Below are positions 51,386-60,500 of a stretch of DNA of 64,000 bases, one piece after another. Every line of letters begins with the position of its first letter. The first letter of the stretch is position 1. Where the stretch lies: NCBI GenBank assembly GCA_045636865.1, contig JAZTYJ010000016.1:132843-196842 (forward strand), written 5' to 3'. Under the pieces are notes generated by a model, which saw nothing but the letters and a program-made list of their open reading frames with translations, was not told the DNA's origin and did no database searches. The position numbers were made by a program, and so were the translations under genes. This DNA is from SIG480 sp045636865 (GTDB lineage Bacteria > Bacillota > Clostridia > Oscillospirales > JAAYXM01).

Positions 51386-52258
51386 ATGAAAAAGGAATAC
51401 ATATACGCCGCGATTTCAATTTTTTGCTGGTCAACGGTCGCAACAGTGTCAAAGCTTCTTCTCGGAAGTCTCGACAGCATGCAGATTCTGTTTGTAAGCT
51501 CACTCGTTGCAACGGTTTTTTTGCTTTTCTTAAACATCGCAAAGGGTACGCTCAAAAAAATACGCGCGCTTTCTGCCCGCGATTTTTTAAAGCTTTTTGT
51601 TATCGGCACGCTCGGCATATTTTTATATCACCTTTTTCTCTATATGGGCATCGACCGTATGGACGCATCGCAGGCGTTTATCATAAACTACCTCTGGCCG
51701 ATTATGTCCGTCATCTTTGCATGCATTATCTTAAAAGAGAAAATGACCGCAAGGCGCGCAATCGCAATTGTTTTGTCGTTTCTCGGCGTTATCATTGTTA
51801 CGACGGGCGGAAATTTTTCTTCTCTTGCAATCGAGAGCATATCGGGCTCTCTTTTGTGCGTTCTCGCCGCGGTTTGCTTCGGTCTTTATACTGCTCTTAA
51901 CAAGCGCGAGGGCTTTGACCAGCTTCTTTCCATGCTTGTTTTCTACTTCTTTTCGACGGTTGCGGCATTTATCTATTGCGTTATGACAAAAGCTTCGTTT
52001 GCCTTCTCCCCTGCTGAAATCGGCGGACTTTTGTGGATAGGTATCTTTACAACTGCTGTTCCTTACGTGACCTGGGCTCTCGCACTTGAGTCGGGGGATA
52101 CGGCAAAGGTCTCAAACCTTGCATACATCACGCCCTTTCTCTCGCTCGTGTGGACAACGCTCATCCTCCGCGAGGATTTTAAGATAACTTCACTTATCGG
52201 TCTCGCGGTTATCATTTCAGGCGTTTTACTTCAGCTTGGCGGCAAAAAGAAAAATTAG
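51386..52258 (+). CDS. EamA/DMT-family transporter
   Basis: 290 aa from ATG 51386, where the family sequence begins (KKEYIYAAISIFCWSTVATVSKLLLG). Ten membrane helices in two EamA repeats; MDASQAFIINYLWPIMSVIFA and KVSNLAYITPFLSLVWTTLILRE are the paired signatures. It exports or imports small metabolites. It is 28 nt before the deacetylase-like gene and probably co-transcribed. Confidence 0.92.
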   Translation: MKKEYIYAAISIFCWSTVATVSKLLLGSLDSMQILFVSSLVATVFLLFLNIAKGTLKKIRALSARDFLKLFVIGTLGIFLYHLFLYMGIDRMDASQAFIINYLWPIMSVIFACIILKEKMTARRAIAIVLSFLGVIIVTTGGNFSSLAIESISGSLLCVLAAVCFGLYTALNKREGFDQLLSMLVFYFFSTVAAFIYCVMTKASFAFSPAEIGGLLWIGIFTTAVPYVTWALALESGDTAKVSNLAYITPFLSLVWTTLILREDFKITSLIGLAVIISGVLLQLGGKKKN

Positions 52259-52286
52259 CAGCAATTTTAAAAAGGAGATCTTTCAG

Positions 52287-53443
52287 ATGAACATTAACGA
52301 TATAAAAATTCCTGTTCCTTTCAATTTTCAATAGATGACCTCGGTTGGATGGATGGCCGAATCCCATTCTGGGATGACTGGCAGCCCACACGGACAGGGA
52401 TGCCGCGCCCTCATACGATAGAGGATTATGAGATGCTCAACGAAATCGGACGCTCTGTCAATATGAAGATTGTCGGAATGTTCGTTATGGGCGACTGGGA
52501 CAGAAAAGGCATTCTCCGCGATGTTCCCTATTCAAATCGACTCGGCAAAAACTGGACCGGCTCGCAATATATCGACGAAAAGGCGCAGGGCGAAATCCGC
52601 GATTTTCTCAATTCTTGCGAGTATCTCGAAATGGGAATCCACGGTCTTCTTCACGAGAGCTGGAACGATGAGGGATGTCATATGGGACCTGAATTCTTTC
52701 CGCCGTCTGACTTTAAAACTCCCGGTTGTGACGAGCAGCTTGAACCACCCGAAACCTACATCCGTGCACATATTGATGCGTTTTTTGAAATCCTTAAGGA
52801 CTGGGGATTTAACAAGGCTCCGCGCGTGATCACCTTCCCGAGCTATTGTGTTGCTCCGCAGACGCACAAAATCTTCGGAAAGGTTTTTAGTGAATACGGA
52901 ATTAAATACTGGAGTGAAATGCGCCTTGATGAAACATATTTCAACAACGGCATTATGATAAACGGTATGCCCGACTGGATAGGTCCGTGGGAAGCGTATG
53001 ACTTAAATCCCGACAAAATCCCCGTCTTCTCCGAGGATAAAGCCGGCATTATCTGCGGTCATTGGCCGAATTTCTTAAGGTTTGACCCTGATCTCAGCAT
53101 ATCAAATCTTGATAAATGGACGAGCTTCTTAAACCGTCAGGCAGAGGTTTTCGGCGTTATTCTCTCGCGCGATATTGCTTTTGCTCACAACCAGCTTTTG
53201 TATAGACACGGCTGCACACTCTCTGAGGTTGACAATAAAATAAAGATTGATTTTTCCGCGGCAGATGCGCTCGTACCGTCAGATTTTGATGCACCGTTTT
53301 ATATAAGCGTCAGAAATGGTGCTTCCCCCTTCGAGTGTGAAGGCGGCGTTATGACCGAATATGAAAAAAGGCGTGATTTCACAAGCTACGAAATCAAAAG
53401 AAACGGAAAAGGCGCGGTTTATCTCAAACCGAAAAGCATTTAA
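52287..53443 (+). pseudogene. Polysaccharide deacetylase-like gene with a frameshift near its start
   Basis: A good start (ATG 52287, AAAGGAG 9 nt upstream) reads MNINDIKIPVPFNF and then stops at 52332. One base back, in the other frame, the protein continues SIDDLGWMDGRIPFWDDW for a further 370 codons. The DD of SIDDLGW and HGLLH (HxxxH) are the metal ligands of NodB-type deacetylases. A single missing T in the run at 52325-52328 restores one frame. The ATG at 52349 has no ribosome site and would lose the DD motif. It is either a true frameshift, a slip site or a sequencing error. Confidence 0.7.
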
Positions 53444-53448
53444 ACGCA

Positions 53449-53476
53449 AAACGGCAGGACTTTTGTCCTGCCGTTT
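53449..53476. terminator. Bidirectional terminator
   Basis: Stem AAACGGCAGGAC / GTCCTGCCGTTT, loop TTTT, between the convergent deacetylase-like and AraC genes. It slightly overlaps the AraC stop. Confidence 0.8.
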
Positions 53477-54221
53477 ATGTTTTTCGGAATGCACCGGGAC
53501 TCTGCCCTGTTTCTGCCTTGAAGACCTTGCCAAAATAATAAACATCCGAAAAACCGCAAAGCTCGGATATCTCGGAAATTGAGATATTCGGAAGAAGAAG
53601 CAGCTGCTTTGCGTGGGATATCCGCGCCTGCGTTATATATCTCGACGGTGTTATGAGAAAGCTTTCACGAAAGAGCTCGTCAAGACGGCGGCGAGAGAGA
53701 CTGCAATTTTCGTAGACACGCGCGAGACAGTCGCGCTCTGAAAAGCTTCGGTCGATAAACTCCTTTGCCGCATCCACTCTCGCATCGGAGCGAACATTCT
53801 GCTTTCTGTGGATCTCACCAAAAATTGAACATATGCGGTAGAAATTGCTTCGTATGCTGTGGATATCAGAGGACGCGAGCTTTAAGTGTTTTTCGAACAG
53901 GTTTATAATCTGCACCGGGTTTTTGACCTTTATGCAGAAGCTCGGCGTTTCCACTTCTTCAAAAGTCGTGAAGTGGATTGAGAAGGTCGGTCCGCCTTCG
54001 ATGACGTTGCATACGAAGTCGTCCTTCTGATTAAGGTAAAAGATGCAATCTTTTTCTATCGTGAATTTCTGATAGCCGAAATCGTGAACGCTGCTTCCGT
54101 CAAGGCAAACGCCGATTATGTGGTCTGCACGGTCCTTTGCGCTCCAGCCCTTGAGGGTTGGCTGAAAACGGAGTGTCATAACGTTTTTCTTCATCATTAA
54201 ATTATAAAAGTCCAAAGCCAT
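53475..54221 (-). CDS. AraC-family transcriptional regulator
   Basis: About 248 aa from ATG 54221; the first Met of the open frame is 25 codons earlier, and neither start has an ideally spaced ribosome site. N-terminal cupin-like effector domain (about 1-150) and C-terminal AraC double helix-turn-helix (ISISEISELCGFSDVYYFGKVFKAETGQSPGAFRK, in part). It is divergent from the glycyl radical enzyme gene and likely activates it in response to the substrate. Confidence 0.85.
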   Translation of the reverse strand: MALDFYNLMMKKNVMTLRFQPTLKGWSAKDRADHIIGVCLDGSSVHDFGYQKFTIEKDCIFYLNQKDDFVCNVIEGGPTFSIHFTTFEEVETPSFCIKVKNPVQIINLFEKHLKLASSDIHSIRSNFYRICSIFGEIHRKQNVRSDARVDAAKEFIDRSFSERDCLARVYENCSLSRRRLDELFRESFLITPSRYITQARISHAKQLLLLPNISISEISELCGFSDVYYFGKVFKAETGQSPGAFRKT

Positions 54222-54296
54222 CACCTCGCAGAAAGCTCTCTTTATACCACCATTATAGCCGATTTGTTTCTTAAAGTCAAAGAAATTTATTTCCAT

Positions 54297-54392
54297 ATTT
54301 TACAAAAGAGCGTTTTTTTGCATTGTGCTTATCTCCGTTGTGTGCTATTCTTTTTACAGAATAGGATTTATTCGTGAAAGGACGATTTTAAT
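54297..54392 (+). promoter_or_regulatory. Control region of the glycyl radical enzyme gene
   Basis: Contains TGTGCTATTCT as an extended -10-like element and the inverted repeats TATTCT / AGAATA (about 54348-54365) and GAATA / TATTC. GAAAGGA is the ribosome site. An AraC protein could bind the direct and inverted repeats; this is inference. Confidence 0.4.
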
Positions 54393-56633
54393 ATGGGTTA
54401 CGATAAAATGAGACGCGAGCTTCCCCCCTACTTTGACAAGGACGCATCCATTGAGCGAAGCGAAGCCTTCCGCGAGAAAGTTACAAAGGCTCTTGACGAA
54501 AAATATGACGAGAAGCTTTCTGCTTTTGAGCTTAAAACCATGCAGTATAACACTATCTGCGATATGTTTGAGCCGGTTCTTTTCTACTCTTCTCCCTTCT
54601 ACTATGAGACGGGAACTATGTGGGCACATTGTGACGGTGCGCGCAATTTCCGCGGTCATCTGCATGCCGGAGGATGGACTTACTGGAAGAATGAGCACAA
54701 GTTTGAGGATCAGAACCCCGAGCTCTGGGAGCTTATGATGGCGCAGAACGAAGAGCTTCTCTTCAACGGCTGCTACCACGATACTGCGCAGCATTTTGCA
54801 TTTAATCACCGCCCGATTTTTGAAATGGGCTTTTCGGGCATCTATGAAAAGGCAAAAAAGGCACTTGAAACTGCGGAGACGGACAAGGAAAAGCAGTATC
54901 TCAATGCTACCTGCGAGGTACTTCTCGTTATCCGACGTATGTGTGAGAAGTTTGCTGACAAGGCAGATGCTATGATAGCATCTGCTCCCGATGAGGAGAG
55001 CAGGCGCAATATGAAGCTCATCTCCGAAACTGCACGCCGCGTTCCGTGGGAGAAACCCGAAACGCTCTATGAAGCGCTCAACACATATGCCTTTATGAGA
55101 ATTGCAATCGGAACGCTTGAAGGCGTCGGACCGAACTCATTTGGCCGACTCGACTACGACCTTGACTCTTTTTACAGAAACGACATAGAATCCGGCCGCC
55201 TTACGAAAGATGAGGCGTATGACCTTATCTGCAAGTTCCTTCTCACGTGGGACCTCCGCTTTGACCACGATTTCAAGATGGTCCTCTATGCCGACCACGA
55301 GCTTGAGAACACCTACGTCATCGGCGGATGCGACGAAAACGGAAACCCCTTCCACAACGACCTCACACTTATGCTCCTCCGTGCATCGCGCGAGGAGAAT
55401 ATCATCTTCCCGAAGATTGTTGCGAGATATTCAAAAAATTCCGCAAAGGAATATCTTGACGAGGCAAACATCGCTGTAATTAGCAGCACAAGCACTCTCC
55501 TCTTCCAGAACGACGATGCAACAATCCCTGCACTTCTCCGCGCAGGACGCCCCGAAAAGGAAGCCTATGACTATCTCGTTACGGGTTGCTGGGGAATCAA
55601 CGGAAACGGCACGGAAAAGTTCGACAACGGCTTCTACGTAAACCTCTTGAAGCCGCTTGAGTTTATGCTCCACGACAGAAAGGACAAGATCGCGCGTGTC
55701 GGAATTCCGTTTAAGACCTTAAACGACGCCGAGAGCTTTGACGAGGTTTATGACACATACTGCTATAACATTGACGTTATGTTTCAGGAAAGAGCGCGCT
55801 CACTGAAGGCAGGCGGTCATCTTTGGGATCAGGTTGATCCTCTCCCGCTTTTCTCCTGCACGCTTGAGGACTGCCTTGAGAATAAAAAGGACTATTCTTC
55901 CTTCGGCGCAAAGTATAACGAGCATCGCTGGGACCTTGTTGGCTTTCCGAACGTTGTTGACTCGCTTTTTGCCATCAAAAAGCTCTGCTTTGATGAGAAG
56001 AAATATACTTTCCGCGAGCTTCTTTCCGCTATCCGTAAAAACTGGGATGGCTTTGACGATATGAGGATGGATGCCATCCGCTGCCACGGTTGGGGCGACG
56101 GACACGCTGACAGCTCGTCTTTTGCGGCAGGGCTCAATTCAGTTATTTATGACCTTTCACAGAAGGTCACGGGAACTGTCGGCGGAAAAATAAACATCTC
56201 TCACGTTACCTACACCGAAATCCGCTGGTGGGGCGAAAAAACTCTCGCAACTCCCGACGGAAGATACAGCGGCGATTATTTTGCTCAGGGGCTCACTCCC
56301 TCACGCCTTAAGAAGATTCCGCACGTTACGAGCGTTATCAGCGCACTCTCCGCACTTGACCACACGGAGATTCCGGGAAATTCTGTTATAAATATCATTC
56401 TCCCGAACAAGACGACTCTTGACGCGTGCGAGGCGTTCCTCCGCGCCGCATCAACAAGTGCGATGCAGTCAATTCAGCTCAACTGCACATCGCGCGAGCA
56501 GCTTCTCGATGCGCAGAAGCATCCGGAAAAATATCCGACTCTTATCATCCGTGTCTGCGGCTTCTCCGCAAAGTTTACAAGTCTCTCACCCGAATGGCAG
56601 GAGGAGGTTCTCTCGCGCAACTTCTACGAATAA
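54393..56633 (+). CDS. Glycyl radical enzyme of unknown substrate
   Basis: A 746-aa protein of the pyruvate formate-lyase superfamily. The radical site is IIRVCGFSAKF with Gly723 near the C-terminus. The thiyl Cys is Cys399 in LVTGCWGINGNGTE. Dehydratases and decarboxylases usually have GCVEP here, and PFL has a CC pair; this protein has neither, so the Glu two residues after Cys is missing. Other blocks are GRLDYDLDSFY, NDDATIPALLRAG and ISHVTYTEIRWWGEKTLATPDGR. The activase is the next gene. Its context with an AraC regulator and carbohydrate genes suggests a sugar-like or uronate-derived substrate, unproven. Confidence 0.9.
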   Translation: MGYDKMRRELPPYFDKDASIERSEAFREKVTKALDEKYDEKLSAFELKTMQYNTICDMFEPVLFYSSPFYYETGTMWAHCDGARNFRGHLHAGGWTYWKNEHKFEDQNPELWELMMAQNEELLFNGCYHDTAQHFAFNHRPIFEMGFSGIYEKAKKALETAETDKEKQYLNATCEVLLVIRRMCEKFADKADAMIASAPDEESRRNMKLISETARRVPWEKPETLYEALNTYAFMRIAIGTLEGVGPNSFGRLDYDLDSFYRNDIESGRLTKDEAYDLICKFLLTWDLRFDHDFKMVLYADHELENTYVIGGCDENGNPFHNDLTLMLLRASREENIIFPKIVARYSKNSAKEYLDEANIAVISSTSTLLFQNDDATIPALLRAGRPEKEAYDYLVTGCWGINGNGTEKFDNGFYVNLLKPLEFMLHDRKDKIARVGIPFKTLNDAESFDEVYDTYCYNIDVMFQERARSLKAGGHLWDQVDPLPLFSCTLEDCLENKKDYSSFGAKYNEHRWDLVGFPNVVDSLFAIKKLCFDEKKYTFRELLSAIRKNWDGFDDMRMDAIRCHGWGDGHADSSSFAAGLNSVIYDLSQKVTGTVGGKINISHVTYTEIRWWGEKTLATPDGRYSGDYFAQGLTPSRLKKIPHVTSVISALSALDHTEIPGNSVINIILPNKTTLDACEAFLRAASTSAMQSIQLNCTSREQLLDAQKHPEKYPTLIIRVCGFSAKFTSLSPEWQEEVLSRNFYE

Positions 56634-56652
56634 AACGAGGTGCTTCATTTAA

Positions 56653-57495
56653 ATGGAGAAAAAGGCTATTATTTTTGACATCGCAAGAAGCTCATTTGTC
56701 GACGGTCCCGGAATCCGCACAACCGTATTTTTCAAGGGGTGCAACCTCCGTTGCGCGTGGTGCCACAACCCCGAAAGTTGGAAAGCGGAGACCGAGCTTA
56801 TGTTCTATCGCGACAAGTGCACCGCTTGCGGCGCGTGTCTCCGAAACTGTCCGAATGATTTAAAATCCTGCGATTTTTGCGGCAGATGTGAGCACTATTG
56901 CCCGAACGATGCGCGGAGAATCTGCGGGAAGGAATACACCGCGAAGGAGATTTTTGACGAGGTCGTGCGCGACAAAATCTTTTATGACACATCGGGCGGC
57001 GGCGCAACGTTCTCGGGTGGCGAATGTATGCTTTATCCCGACTTTCTTTGTGATGTTCTCGCACTCTGCAAAAACAGCGGCATCCACACGGCAGTCGATA
57101 CGGCAGGCAACGTGCCGTGGGAGAGCTTTCTCAAAGTTTTGCCGTATACGGATTTGTTTTTGTATGACATAAAGCTTATGGATTCTGACCTGCACAAGAA
57201 ATACACGGGCGTTTCGAACGAGCTTATTCTCCAAAACCTCTCAAAGCTTCTAAATTGCGGCGCAAATGTCTTTATCCGTGTTCCAATTATTGCAGGCATC
57301 AACGATTTCGCATCCGAGATGCAGAAAATAAAAGCCTTCTTTGATGAGCACGGTTGCCCGCAAAAAATCGAGCTTCTTCCCTATCACAAGCTCGGTGAGA
57401 GCAAGGCGCACGCAATTGGAAAAGAACCTGTTCTTTTTGATGCACCGGGCAAGGAAAAAATGGACGAACTCAATAAAATTTTTGAAGATATGTAG
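56653..57495 (+). CDS. Glycyl radical enzyme activating enzyme (radical SAM)
   Basis: A 280-aa protein. FVDGPGIRTTVFFKGCNLRCAWCHNPE holds the radical SAM CxxxCxxC cluster (about residues 30-37). Two ferredoxin motifs follow (CTACGACLRNC, CDFCGRCEHYC, about 56-80), marking the class with extra clusters. GGGATFSGGECMLYP, DTAGNVPW and LFLYDIKLMD are standard. It makes the Gly723 radical on the enzyme encoded 19 nt upstream. Confidence 0.95.
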   Translation: MEKKAIIFDIARSSFVDGPGIRTTVFFKGCNLRCAWCHNPESWKAETELMFYRDKCTACGACLRNCPNDLKSCDFCGRCEHYCPNDARRICGKEYTAKEIFDEVVRDKIFYDTSGGGATFSGGECMLYPDFLCDVLALCKNSGIHTAVDTAGNVPWESFLKVLPYTDLFLYDIKLMDSDLHKKYTGVSNELILQNLSKLLNCGANVFIRVPIIAGINDFASEMQKIKAFFDEHGCPQKIELLPYHKLGESKAHAIGKEPVLFDAPGKEKMDELNKIFEDM

Positions 57496-57527
57496 AAAAA
57501 CCCGAGGGCATATGCCCTCGGGTTTTT
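57496..57527. terminator. Bidirectional terminator
   Basis: Perfect stem CCCGAGGGCA / TGCCCTCGGG with A- and T-runs on its sides, between the convergent activase and heparinase-like genes. Confidence 0.92.
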
Positions 57528-57535
57528 GTTGTTTT

Positions 57536-60500
57536 CTACTTTTCGTAGCTCATTGCGATTTCAAATGTTTTTCCTTTTTCGATGTCGTAGACAAAGCCCT
57601 TTGACTCGTCCTCAACATCAACATAGCCTGAAATTGTTGAGATGTTTCCAAAACCGAGTCGTGCGTGTCTTGCATCGCGGAAGGTTACATTTTCGATAAC
57701 GTAGCATGAGTTTCCGCGATCTGACGTTCTTGAAATATTTATCATTCTGCCAACGAGAGCAGAAAGCTCGTCTTTCGTAATGTCGCGGCTAAACTCAACG
57801 TCTACCCAGTTATCTACCGAAAGCTCGGTCCGGAAATCCACTATCTTTCCTTTTATCGCGCTTTCTGCGTTTGAAATCTTCTTCTCGCCCTCGCCGAGGA
57901 TGTCGCCATCAAGAAGGTATGAGTATGTATTCTCTCCGTTCTTGACTGTCCATACACCGACAAAGCCGCGGAAGTCGAAGCTGTAGCTGCCGTCTTCTAC
58001 CTTATAGGTTACGTTCTTGTTTGTTGCGTATACGACATAGTCAACTCTGCCGTCAATAAGCTCGACTTTAAGTGCACGCGATACATCACCTGCGTTTTCC
58101 TTGCCTGCGATGACACTCGTTTTTACGCCGCTTATGTTCTTTATGTACTCACTTCCTTTTACATACGGAGCATAGACGGTTGTAAAGAGTGAATTAAGGT
58201 TTTTGCCTGTGCGACGGACGAGCACGCGCTCCAAGTGGTCGATACCGTCATTACCCTTCTGCCGCTGAACGATTCCGCTTGCAAGCGAAATTTCGTCTAT
58301 CTCAAAGTCATTTACCATAATGACCTTCATTCCGATATCCATCTTGCCGTTTCTTGATGCGTTCCTGAAGTCGCGGATTTCATAATCGAGCGAGAAGGAT
58401 GAAACACCGGGCTTGTCTGCACGGTCGATGTCATAAAGCCATGTATAACCTGCCGGATATGTGAGGTCAACATACGGATACTGCGGATGGTTTGAAATGG
58501 GGTCAGGGCCGAACGTTGTATCCGGACCTGCATATGTGCCGACGTAGTTTCCGTCCTTGTCCTTCTGTGCGACGAATTTGTCCTTTATGTTTTCGGAAAG
58601 GACAGGCGTTGTGTCGCTGTTTGCAGAGAATGTCCAGAGATGGTCATCTCCTCCGACTACGCGGAAGAAATCAACACCGTATGACACTTCATCCGAAACA
58701 TCAATCATGATGACACTTCTGCGGAATTCCGAACACTCTGTATATGCATCGGGTGTGCTTGCGTCAATCACCTGAACTCTGTCACCTACAGCATCATAAT
58801 GATGCGGCTTCTGCGGAGTGTTGTCCGGCGCATTGGGGTTCTTTTCGTTTACGATGACCGTGTTGTGGGAAAGCGGACGACTTATCCACTGACTTCTGTT
58901 TGCGTCCTTTTCATTCGGATTTTCGGGATATCCGAGGTCGGTTGTCATACCGATGCCGAACGCCTCAATGCCGATGTCAAGGTAGTCATCATGGTTGTGC
59001 TGGCGGTGTCCCGAGAAGTTGAGTGTAAAGTCGCGCGTTGTGTCATAGATTGAAGCATCCTCCGAAAGTGAACCTGCGCGGAGTGCCGCAAAGCCGTAGC
59101 CTGTAAGGATCGTGCTTTCATCATACGGATATTCGCCGTATTCTGCAATTATATCTCGTAGCTCGTCTGCAAGGTTTTCGGGATCTTTTGTAAAGATGTC
59201 ATAATGCATCGAATCAAGCTTATCTCCCTGAACAAGATAGAGATGCTGTGCCATCTTTATGCTCTCTTCTTTTAGATATTCCTTGTCTTTTGTGTAGTAG
59301 AATGCGTTGATAAGAGGATCTACCTTCGGAAGCGTTGAATAAGCTATCGCACTTCCCGAGTCTGCCATTCCCTTTACGCCGCGGCGGACAAGGTACATCG
59401 GCTGATAAGCATTTATCATCGCGATGTACTTCGGATGCTCAAAAATTGAAATCTGGTCAAACTCGCCGCCGTTTGCTTTATAGCGGTCGAGATATATGCC
59501 CGTGTCAACGAAGTCCGAAATTCCCATTTCGTTGTAGTACGGCGCCTCAACGTTCTGACCGTCGCGGTAAACCGTTGCGATAAGCTTGCGGTTGATGTCG
59601 CCGCCCGTGTCATAGCTTCGGCTGTCGGTCTCGGATGCTTTGTAGAGCCAGTCAAACATTATCTGTGTGTCGGGGTATGTATCAAGCGCGATTGCAGCCT
59701 TTGCGAGAGTTGCCTGATGTATGCCGAAGTTACCCTGGAGTCGTGTGGTTAAAACCGCGTCGAAGATTTCGCGACATACACCGTCTTCGATGTTCTGACG
59801 GATCTTTGCGGCATTTGACTTGTCGTTTTCAAGTCCGTAGTATACCGCCTTTTCGTTTAAGTATTTAATAACCTCCGGATCATCATACATCGGATAGAAT
59901 ACGTCGTATGCCTCGGCAATCGACTCTCCGACGAAGCATTCCCAGATAGAACCCACCGACTGTCCTGTCGGAGTTCCGCCGTTTGTGTTATAGTATTTCG
60001 GGCCGTAGGAGTTCATATGAAGTGTCGGATAAATATCTGCGATGCGGTCAAGGATGATAGCACCGAGACGTCCGTATTTTTCTTTTCCCGTGAAGAGGTA
60101 TGCGCGTCCGAGCGCGTCAAGAACGTCGGTTGCAATTGACTCTCCCGGAGGACCGAAGAAGGTTGCAAAGTGGTTATAGTATGCGACAAACGCATAAACC
60201 TCTTCTTCGATGCCTGCGGCATTCATACGGCCTGTTCTGTAACCAAGACCGTCATCTACGCACCAGCCTTCAACGGTTTCACCTTCAGAGAGTGTTATCT
60301 TGCTTCCGCGCAGACTGATATTCGGATAAAGGTCGTTATGGAGATATCCTCCCTTTACACCGTAGCCGTAATAGAGCTTCCAGGTTTCGCTTCCGTCCTC
60401 GCCCGGACCTGCGAGCGCGAGAGCTTCCTTTGAAAGAAGGTTCTTTTTGATAAGCATCTCTCGGTGTGCATTGAGCGCGTCTATTCTGTTAAAGTCGCCG

